In this document: positions 15,094 to 21,530 of the stretch, in pieces
How positions within the stretch are numbered: the first letter of the stretch is position 1
Layout of the letters: each line of letters starts with the position of its first letter
Assembly (NCBI GenBank): GCA_021648365.1
Contig: JAKISY010000052.1
Location: 1-33,321 of the forward strand
Length of the DNA: 33,321 nucleotides
Origin: Verrucomicrobiales bacterium
Lineage (GTDB): Bacteria > Verrucomicrobiota > Verrucomicrobiia > Verrucomicrobiales > DEV007
Reading direction: 5' to 3'
Notes under the pieces: generated by a model
What the model saw: the letters and a program-made list of their open reading frames with translations, nothing else
Database searches by the model: none
What the model was told of the DNA's origin: nothing
Program-made: the position numbers and the translations under genes

Positions 15094-16479
15094 TTAGGAT
15101 TTCGAGTCGGGCAGGGCTTGAGTTCGTCGCGGACTCAGCAGGTCCACACTGAGGGTGCGGTTGTATTTGCTAGCGGGCAGTTCACTGAAGGCGGTGGAGG
15201 GGTGTTGTTGGTGGTAGCGATCCCACCATAGCTCAGCTTGGTTACGTGTCCATTGGTGAGGAAGTTGGCAAGCCTCTAACATGACGTTGAGACTGCGGGC
15301 GTTGATGGGACGTTGTTCCATTTCTTTGGCTAAGCATTGTCGGATCACTTGCTCAAATTGCGGGGTGATTTTATCTCCTAGCAGGACGGAGAGTGAGGTG
15401 GGGTCTTCGTTGATTTGCGCATGAATGGTTTGTTCGATGCTATCTCGATTGAAGGGGTCTTTGCCTGTGAGTAGGAAAAAGGCTACCAGTGCTAGAGAAT
15501 ACAGATCGCTTCTATCATCAGGCATGGTGCCGTATTGCAGCGATTCTGGCGGCATGTAGGCGGGGGTGCCTAACACGTAAGTGGATTGCTGGTCGGAGCT
15601 TTGGTCGGCGATGCTTTGCACAATGCCGAAGTCGAGCACTTTGACGACATCAAATTCTCCACCTCGATCGCAGAGCATGATGTTGGAGGGTTTGATGTCT
15701 CGGTGGATCAGGCCGTTGGCGTGGGCTTCTGCGAGCGAGCCGCAGATTTGCTGCATGATATGGATCACCCGCGCCTCTGGAATGGATCCATTGTTATCGA
15801 TTAGGGTTTGTAAGGTGATGCCATCTAGATACTCCATGGCGTAATAAAAGCTACCGTCGGGGGTGCGACCATAATCAAAGATAACGATGGTATTGGGGTG
15901 AGTGAGTTTGCTGGTGATCTGAACCTCTCGCTCAAAAAGTTCAAGATTTTCTTCGTTGAGCATTTCGCGCTTGAGCACTTTGATCGCGGTAGGGCGGCGC
16001 AGCAGGGCGTGATGAGCGAGATAGACATTTGCCATACCTCCTTCGCCAATCTTTTCCTCAAGAGTGTAACGTCCGAGTTGTTCGGCGCGAAGAGCAGCGA
16101 GGCGTTTTTCGATCACGCTGGTGATACGGGCTTTGAGCAGCGGGATGGTGAAGGGTTTGGTGATGTAGTCTTCAGCTCCTAGGTGGATGCATCTGACGAC
16201 ACTTTCGGTATCGCCGAGGGAGGAGATCATGATCACGGGGATGCTAGACAAAAGAGGATCTTGCTGCAATTTTTGCAACACTTCGTAACCATCTAAGCCT
16301 GGCAGTAAGATGTCGAGCAGGATGAGATCGGGAGCCGAGGCTTTGATAGCAAGTAGAGCTTCTTCACCACTGCCGGCGGTTGAAGCTAGGTGCCCCATGG
16401 TGCGAATGGTGTCTTCCAGAATCAGTAAATTGATTTGGGTATCATCGACGATCAGGATGTTAAAGGGAGGCGTGTTCAA
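15094..16479 (-). CDS. Response regulator receiver fused to Ser/Thr protein kinase
   Basis: This is a cytoplasmic signalling protein. Residues 7-125 form a CheY-like receiver: acidic pocket Asp12/Asp13, phospho-acceptor Asp56 in DLILLDILLPG, Ser86, and Lys108 in ITKPF. A eukaryotic-type kinase follows from about 138: glycine loop GEGGMANV (145-152), Lys167 in AIKVLK, HRDIKPSN (259-266), and DFG (283-285). The whole is 461 residues with no membrane segment. It probably passes a two-component phosphoryl signal to a Ser/Thr kinase output, but no histidine kinase is beside it. The start must be TTG at 16479: no in-frame ATG precedes the receiver domain, and a stop lies a short way upstream. Confidence 0.93.
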   Translation of the reverse strand: MNTPPFNILIVDDTQINLLILEDTIRTMGHLASTAGSGEEALLAIKASAPDLILLDILLPGLDGYEVLQKLQQDPLLSSIPVIMISSLGDTESVVRCIHLGAEDYITKPFTIPLLKARITSVIEKRLAALRAEQLGRYTLEEKIGEGGMANVYLAHHALLRRPTAIKVLKREMLNEENLELFEREVQITSKLTHPNTIVIFDYGRTPDGSFYYAMEYLDGITLQTLIDNNGSIPEARVIHIMQQICGSLAEAHANGLIHRDIKPSNIMLCDRGGEFDVVKVLDFGIVQSIADQSSDQQSTYVLGTPAYMPPESLQYGTMPDDRSDLYSLALVAFFLLTGKDPFNRDSIEQTIHAQINEDPTSLSVLLGDKITPQFEQVIRQCLAKEMEQRPINARSLNVMLEACQLPHQWTRNQAELWWDRYHQQHPSTAFSELPASKYNRTLSVDLLSPRRTQALPDSKS

Positions 16480-16600
16480 GGTGTGAAAGATTGGGGATCA
16501 GGTTGAAGGGTTTTGCATTGGATTACAAACAAATAAATGACATTGCTCAGTTGCAGGAAGGAGAAACTTGCAGAATGGCAGCTTTGGTGGATGATGTTGG

Positions 16601-17236
16601 ATGATGTCGAAAGGGAAAACGATAGGGTTGATGGGCTTGCTGTTTTGTTCAGTTTGTTTGACGGCTTGTCAGAAGGAAGAGGCGCGTAAGGTGGGTGAGA
16701 GCGAGCGCAAGTCGTTCACCAAGCGAAGTGATCTGGAAACTCTCGGAGCCGGAGCTTTGGTGTATCTGAAAGGCAGTAAGCTGGCTTATACGGGAGTGGT
16801 GATCAGTCGCGATAAGGATTGGCAAATGGGTTATTTTGCTAACTATGAAGGCGGCGAGTTACATGGAGCGGAGATTTGGTGGCATGAGAACGGGCGGATG
16901 AAAAAGATGCTAGATTATGAGCATGGGGAGAAGGTGCGGCACCGCGAGTGGTTTGAGAGCGGGGTGCACAAGATCGATGCGATGATGAAGGACGGCAAGG
17001 CTTTTGGACGGCATGTGAAATGGTTTGAGGACGGGAGTTTGAGGTTCTCTGGTAACTTTGTGGAGAATTTATTGTGGGATGGAGCGGTGAAGGATGTGCA
17101 TGAGGATGGCAAGGTGATGTGGGATGCGGTTTTTAAACGCGGGCGTTATGTGAGCGGGGTCTATCCGCCGAGTGAGAAACAGAAACTGATTGATGGCGGG
17201 ATGCTGAAGGAAGATGGGGGAGTGGATGTGAAGTGA
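16601..17236 (+). CDS. Lipoprotein with MORN-type (YwqK-like) repeats
   Basis: This is a secreted lipoprotein of 211 residues. The signal peptide (KTIGLMGLLFCSVCLTAC) ends in a lipobox with the lipid-bearing Cys near residue 23. The mature part holds MORN_2-type repeats: GGELHGAEIWWHENGRMKK, then GEKVRHREWFESGVHK, then GRHVKWFEDGSLRFSG. Proteins with this repeat are often annotated as YwqK antitoxins, but no toxin partner is seen here, so that label should not be taken as function. Two ATGs stand in tandem at the start. It diverges from the kinase gene across a 121-base gap that must hold both promoters. Confidence 0.8.
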   Translation: MMSKGKTIGLMGLLFCSVCLTACQKEEARKVGESERKSFTKRSDLETLGAGALVYLKGSKLAYTGVVISRDKDWQMGYFANYEGGELHGAEIWWHENGRMKKMLDYEHGEKVRHREWFESGVHKIDAMMKDGKAFGRHVKWFEDGSLRFSGNFVENLLWDGAVKDVHEDGKVMWDAVFKRGRYVSGVYPPSEKQKLIDGGMLKEDGGVDVK

Positions 17237-17248
17237 AATATGGGAGGT

Positions 17249-17292
17249 TGAAGGATTTTTCTCGCAAAGGTCGCTAAGCATCGCAAAGGGAA
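17249..17292. repeat. CGCAAAG word repeat, copy 2 (7-2-7-3-7)
   Basis: The words CGCAAAG, CGCTAAG and CGCAAAG have the same 9- and 10-base steps as the copy at 7085-7127. TTGAAGGATT precedes both copies. It follows the lipoprotein stop by 12 bases. Confidence 0.7.
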
Positions 17293-17304
17293 GAAATGCA
17301 TTTT

Positions 17305-17337
17305 TTTTGGAGTGCGGGCGGCTTGACGCCGCTTTGT
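17305..17337. repeat. Hairpin repeat, copy 2 (GCGGC/GCCGC stem)
   Basis: GCGGC (17318-17322) pairs with GCCGC (17328-17332) around TTGAC, flanked by TTGGAGTGC on the left and GCTTT on the right. It is the inverse-orientation match of the hairpin at 1802-1830. One stem pair is exchanged (T-A there, G-C here) and one extra base is inserted in one arm. Confidence 0.65.
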
Positions 17338-17523
17338 TATCCCTTGATGGTAATCGCATCACTTGTTATGGGTTTATGCCATGATTTGACAGCAAATCTC
17401 TCGGGCATTCCGACTATCTAACTGTTCAAATGGTATTAGTGCGTTGCTGTGGTTTAATGCGGCGACTCATATCCTAGCGCGATACTGCTCGACTTCTCCA
17501 TTGAACCCATGTAGATTGCCATC

Positions 17524-17736
17524 ATGAAATTCATGATTACACTCGACCGTGATGAAGACGGTGTATGGATCGCTGAATGCCCTTCAATCACTGGCTGTGT
17601 AAGTCAGGGGGCAAGTCGCGCGGAAGCAGAAGAGAATATTCGTGAAGCGATTGTGGGCTGTCTAGAAGTGAGGGCTGAAAGAGGTCTTCCGATGACGGTT
17701 GAAACGCGTAGTGTTGAAGTTGCTCTGGCTGTTTGA
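17524..17736 (+). CDS. hicB: HicB-family antitoxin
   Basis: This is the antitoxin of a type II pair: it binds and blocks the HicA RNase. At 70 residues it is the RNase-H-like partial fold only, with typical DEDGVWIAECPSITGCVSQG and ASRAEAEENIREAI. No separate DNA-binding domain is attached, so operon autoregulation by HicB is uncertain. It overlaps the hicA start through TGATG, so translation is probably coupled. Confidence 0.88.
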   Translation: MKFMITLDRDEDGVWIAECPSITGCVSQGASRAEAEENIREAIVGCLEVRAERGLPMTVETRSVEVALAV

Positions 17737-17960
17737 TGGCGGGGAAACTGCCAGTTATAAGTGGTAGGAAGGTTCGCAAAGCCTTCGAGGATGCTGAATG
17801 GGAATTTGTTCGCCAGCGTGGAAGTCACATGATTCTTGTTAAAGAGGGAACTTTGGTGACACTGTCAGTTCCAGATCATAGAGAGCTAGCAAGGGGCACC
17901 TTGCGGTGTTTGATCAGGGCTTCAGGAATGACGGTAGAGGAGTTTCTTGGCTTTTTGTAG
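17736..17960 (+). CDS. hicA: HicA-family mRNA interferase toxin
   Basis: This is the toxin of the pair, cutting mRNA in the cytoplasm. It has about 74 residues with the double-stranded-RNA-binding-like fold and the catalytic histidine in RQRGSHMILVKEG. The next strand, VTLSVPDHRELARGTL, also fits the family, as does the C-terminal helix. A TTG one codon earlier is in frame, but the ATG inside the hicB TGATG overlap is the better start. The antitoxin comes first here, the reverse of the hicA-hicB order in E. coli. Confidence 0.9.
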   Translation: MAGKLPVISGRKVRKAFEDAEWEFVRQRGSHMILVKEGTLVTLSVPDHRELARGTLRCLIRASGMTVEEFLGFL

Positions 17961-18006
17961 GGGTGGATTTGACATTGAGATAATAATGAGACTCTAATTT
18001 TGGGTT

Positions 18007-19560
18007 TCATTTCTCCCATTCGGCTTCATCGAAGTTTTTGGGTAGGGTGTATTGCCAGACCCAATCGCCTAGGGTGTGGTCTTCTTTGAGTAGGCCTCCT
18101 TCGTCGATTTGGTTGAGTCCGACGGAGTAGATGATGGGGGTGCCGTCGGCTTTGATGCGATAGTGAAGTGGCTTGTCGGTGATGAGGTCGTTGGGGATAG
18201 TGTCGAGGTAGGTGGGTGTGAGTGGCGCGAGGGTGGTCGGGTAGTTGCCGTGTTGGCGGTGGTAGAGTTCGAGTGCGATGGCGATACGAGCGAGGTCGAT
18301 GCGGGTGGAGGTATGGGCGGTGCGTTCGGCGATGGAGTAGAATGCGTCTCCAGAGAAGGATGCTAGAAGAGTGGTGTTTAGTTGGGTGGAGAGATAGGGG
18401 TGATGCTTGAGAGCAGTGAAGTCAGCTTCACTTTGGGAGGCTGCCTTCATGTTGACCCAATCGAATAGAACTTTGTCGTTTCTGGTAAGATAATGGTCTT
18501 GGAAAAAACGACAAAAGGTTAATTTATTACGATTGAGGAAAGCCTGTGATAAACCGATATGTCGTAATACTTGGGTGATTACAGCGATGTCAGAATAATC
18601 TTCAAAATAAGTGAGCTTGAGGCTGGCATAGAATTCTTCAGGGTGATTTTTTAATAAATCGAGTGCGATGGCTCTCTCAAAACGAATTGTAGTAACTAGA
18701 TTTTTTTCCGGCGCTAGTTTTTCCAAGGATTTTTTGATCAAGCGAAGATCACTAGAAGTGAAAATGTTAGGATGGAGACTTTCCCATATAACAGGGAGTG
18801 TGATGTTGAATAGGGCAGAAGAGAGTAGATGAGATATGAAGGAATCATCGGATTCGAAAACAAGAAGAATACGTAATAGTGTTAGAATATCTTTTTTTGC
18901 GGCACTGGATTGGCTTAACGCGATATGGGATCTCGCACGTAAAGAAAGTGTTCTAGTGAAGGATAATAGTGGCCTTATATATGGGCGATCTATTTTTGTT
19001 GGTTTTGAATAATCTAGCGGAATCTTTGTTTTAGGACGCAGGCAAGCTTGTTCAAATTCTAGAAAAATGGGACTTAGAGGTTCTAGCACATTGAGGATGG
19101 CTTTGGCGGCAACGCTATTACTAGAGGAGTGTTGTGCGCTTTGTTGGTAATCCGCTAGCTCATCGCGGTAGGCTCCTAAAGCGCGTTTGCGGATATTGTA
19201 TGAATGATTTGAATTGGTTATTCTTGGAAGTGTATCTAAATCAATCGAGCTCAAACGGTTGTCGTCTGGATGTTCAAACACCTCAGCGATAATCGGGGCG
19301 GAGGCGAAGTTCTCTTCGTCGGGGATTTCTGGGGGGATGAGTTTTTCGAGGTCGAAGATTTCGCCTTTGGCTTCCCAGTGGCTTTTGAAGTCATCCCAGT
19401 CGCGTTGAGCTTGGCGGTTTTCGTGAATGGCTAGTGGGACGAAGATGATGAGGATGAAGATCAGGTGGGCGGCGATGATCTTACTAGCCATGCGCAAGAA
19501 GCTACGGCGAGGTGCGAGGTCGTCGAGTGGTGTTGCCGCGGACTGATCGGTAGCAGGCAT
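18007..19560 (-). CDS. Membrane-anchored protein with pseudopilin-like C-terminus
   Basis: The protein has 517 residues. One N-terminal membrane helix (about 28-45, ending IFVPLAI) follows a short cytoplasmic tail, and the rest should be outside the membrane. The C-terminal stretch RIDLARIAIALELYHRQHG, then NYPTTLAPLTPTYLDTIPND and YSVGLNQIDEGG, resembles the part of GspG-like pseudopilins that follows the helix. The middle 350 residues have no match I recognise and look alpha-helical. No secretion genes are beside it. The ATG at 19560 has GGGAGG about 17 bases upstream, which is a long spacing. Confidence 0.75.
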   Translation of the reverse strand: MPATDQSAATPLDDLAPRRSFLRMASKIIAAHLIFILIIFVPLAIHENRQAQRDWDDFKSHWEAKGEIFDLEKLIPPEIPDEENFASAPIIAEVFEHPDDNRLSSIDLDTLPRITNSNHSYNIRKRALGAYRDELADYQQSAQHSSSNSVAAKAILNVLEPLSPIFLEFEQACLRPKTKIPLDYSKPTKIDRPYIRPLLSFTRTLSLRARSHIALSQSSAAKKDILTLLRILLVFESDDSFISHLLSSALFNITLPVIWESLHPNIFTSSDLRLIKKSLEKLAPEKNLVTTIRFERAIALDLLKNHPEEFYASLKLTYFEDYSDIAVITQVLRHIGLSQAFLNRNKLTFCRFFQDHYLTRNDKVLFDWVNMKAASQSEADFTALKHHPYLSTQLNTTLLASFSGDAFYSIAERTAHTSTRIDLARIAIALELYHRQHGNYPTTLAPLTPTYLDTIPNDLITDKPLHYRIKADGTPIIYSVGLNQIDEGGLLKEDHTLGDWVWQYTLPKNFDEAEWEK

Positions 19561-19615
19561 GACTTGAAAGTAGAACCTCCCAGTGGTGAGTCAAGATCGT
19601 AAAATATGAAGTGAC

Positions 19616-19695
19616 AACCGGACACGTTCTGGGAAAATGTTGTTGGAATGAGGGGGCTCTAAATTTGAGAATAAAATTAAAAGCGATACCGAAGC
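19616..19695. repeat. Dispersed intergenic repeat, copy 2 (GATACCGAA family)
   Basis: It starts ACCGGACACG, continues with ATGTTGTTGGAAT, and contains TTAAAAGCGATACCGAA. It matches the first half of the repeat at 7279-7395 with small changes, and runs directly into the word element that follows. Confidence 0.65.
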
Positions 19696-19864
19696 GAGAA
19701 AAAATATCCCAACCACTGATTGCACTGATTATCACTGATAAAGAGGAATGAGGCGAGAAATATTGTAAATCAGTGTTTTCTAGTGCCGATTTGCCTCCGG
19801 CTGTCTTGCTGCGCTGCGGCTGTGGTTAAATTCCCCGATTTTTAAAAAATGTTGTGTAGTGTGA
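19695..19864. repeat. Word element with CACTGAT words, related to 2011-2213
   Basis: AACC at 19711 is followed by three CACTGAT words at 19714, 19723 and 19733, exactly the 9- and 10-base steps of the element at 2036-2064 but with a different word. One inverted word (ATCAGTG) lies at 19769-19775 and GGTT at 19824-19827. The outer end TGTTGTGTAGTGTGA (19850-19864) matches the outer arm at 2199-2213 with one change. The left outer arm is not kept, though GAAAAAATAT before AACC resembles the first element. Confidence 0.65.
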
Positions 19865-20049
19865 AAAGCGATACCGAAACGAAAAACGGATTACCAATCC
19901 ATTCCACTTGCTGATGCCGATACGCAAAGTTTTAATCTTCTGCGAGAGTCAGTTCAGAGTGGTGTCAGAATAAGATCATCCCATATCCGACGTTCTGAAA
20001 TACGTATAAACAGCCGGAGGAAATCCCTAAACACCTACAGCCTTTCCTA

Positions 20050-21483
20050 CTAGCTTTTCAAAATGGCTCGAATCACTTCGCCGGTATCACTTGGCGGGAT
20101 CAGTCCGACGGGTAGGCCGTTGCGTTTGAAGCGCAATTTGTCGGCGTCGAGGCCGAAGAGGTGCAGTAGGGTGGCGTGGTAGTCGTGGTGGGTGACTTTG
20201 TCGAGCACGGCGTGGTGGCCCCATTCGTCGGTGGCTCCGTGAATATGTCCGCCGCGAACTCCGCCTCCGGCTAACCACATACTGAAGCCGTAGGTGTTGT
20301 GGTCGCGTCCGACTTTGGCTGGGCCGGTGTCGTTCTGGATGACGGGTAGGCGTCCCATCTCTCCGCCCCAATGAACGAGCGTGGTATCGAGCAGGCCGCG
20401 TCCTTTGAGATCTTGAACTAGGGCGGCGGCGGGTTGGTCGATGTATTGACAGGATTCTGGTAGGCGGCTGTTGATGCTGCCGTGGTGATCCCAGTATTGG
20501 TTTTTGGTGAAGAGCTGAACAAAACGAACGCCGCGTTCGACCAAGCGTCGAGCGATCAGGCAGCGGGTGCCAAACTCTTCGGTGGCGGGGTTGTCGATGC
20601 CGTAGAGTTGTTTGGTGGCTTTGGATTCGCCAGAAATATCTAGCGCGTTCTTGGCTGCGGTTTGCATCTTGGCGGCGAGCTCGTAACTGCTGATGCGGGC
20701 TTCGAGTTCGAGTTCGCCTGGGTGTTGCTCGAGGTGTTGGCGGTTGATTTGGTCGAGGTAGGAGAGGTAGCGTTTTTGCGGTTCGCCCTTGAGATGCGGA
20801 GGGGCGTCGAGGTTGGCAATGCGGGGTTCCTTGGAGCGCACGACGGTGCCTTGGTAGAGCGAGGGCAGCCAGCCGTTGGACCAGTTACGCACGCCTTCGA
20901 CGGGTAGTCCGCGCGGGTCTTTGAGCACCATGAAGGCGGGCAGTTCATCGGTTTGGTTGCCGAGTCCGTAGGACAGCCAAGCGCCGAGCGCGGGGTTGCC
21001 GGGGGTGACGCGTCCAGTATTGAGGGAGTGGATGGATTGGCCGTGGTTGTTCACTCCAGTGGTCATCGAGCGGATGATGGTGATGTCGTCGGCGATGCCT
21101 TGCAGGTGGGGTAGCAGTTCGGAAATCTCCATGCCGGATTCTCCGCAACGGCTGTATTTCCACGGGCAGGCGAGCACGGTGGAGCTGGCTTGGGCGGCGT
21201 TGTCGTATTTGATTTTACCAGGGAAAGGTTTGCCGGCAAATTTTTCCAACAAAGGTTTGGGATCCATCAGGTCGATGTGGCTAGGACCACCCTGCATGAA
21301 CATCGAGATCATGGCTTGGGCTTTGGGGCGTTCGAAGGGTTGTTTGGGTAGCAGGTCGTAGGATTCGGATTTGCCGGAAACTGGGCGTGCAAAAGTGCTG
21401 TCTTGCCGCATCAGCCAGGACAGGGCAACGGAGCCGATGCCGAGTCCGCTGCGGTTAAGGAAATCTCTACGTGAGGTGAACAT
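20050..21483 (-). CDS. DUF1501 (sulfatase-like) protein with Tat signal
   Basis: This is an exported protein of 477 residues. The N-terminus has a twin-arginine motif SRRDFLNRSG and a hydrophobic stretch ending before FARPVSG, so folded export is expected. The body has the family features: GGPSHIDLMDPKP, GVRFVQLFT, TLVHWGGEMGRLP and GRDHNTYGFSMWLAGGG, which are the metal and phosphate-type residues of the alkaline-phosphatase-like fold. The role is not established; such genes sit beside PSD1 genes in Verrucomicrobiota and Planctomycetota. TTG at 21492 is in frame, but ATG at 21483 starts directly before the Tat motif. It follows PSD1 by about 38 bases, so it is probably second in one operon. 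Confidence 0.92.
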   Translation of the reverse strand: MFTSRRDFLNRSGLGIGSVALSWLMRQDSTFARPVSGKSESYDLLPKQPFERPKAQAMISMFMQGGPSHIDLMDPKPLLEKFAGKPFPGKIKYDNAAQASSTVLACPWKYSRCGESGMEISELLPHLQGIADDITIIRSMTTGVNNHGQSIHSLNTGRVTPGNPALGAWLSYGLGNQTDELPAFMVLKDPRGLPVEGVRNWSNGWLPSLYQGTVVRSKEPRIANLDAPPHLKGEPQKRYLSYLDQINRQHLEQHPGELELEARISSYELAAKMQTAAKNALDISGESKATKQLYGIDNPATEEFGTRCLIARRLVERGVRFVQLFTKNQYWDHHGSINSRLPESCQYIDQPAAALVQDLKGRGLLDTTLVHWGGEMGRLPVIQNDTGPAKVGRDHNTYGFSMWLAGGGVRGGHIHGATDEWGHHAVLDKVTHHDYHATLLHLFGLDADKLRFKRNGLPVGLIPPSDTGEVIRAILKS

Positions 21484-21530
21484 GTTGAACAATGGACAGT
21501 TGGAAATTGATAATGAAAAATGAAGGGAGA

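Larger units (their letters stand above)
19561..20049. other. Repeat-filled gap before the DUF1501 operon end
   Basis: No gene is supported in these 489 bases. It holds a second copy of the 7279 repeat (19616-19695), a word element related to 2011-2213 (about 19695-19864), and part of a third GATACCGAA copy (19864-19930). No terminator with a T-run is clear for the DUF1501 gene, whose stop is at 20050. Confidence 0.7.

Noticed and set aside
16601..17236. MORN-type lipoprotein as an antitoxin of a toxin pair
   Set aside because: The automatic name YwqK antitoxin comes from the repeat only; no toxin gene is next to it, and the true hicB-hicA pair lies 290 bases away.
19616..19930. Repeats considered as a CRISPR array or tRNA cluster
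   Set aside because: The copies are not evenly spaced, spacers are absent, and no cloverleaf or T-loop sequence was seen.
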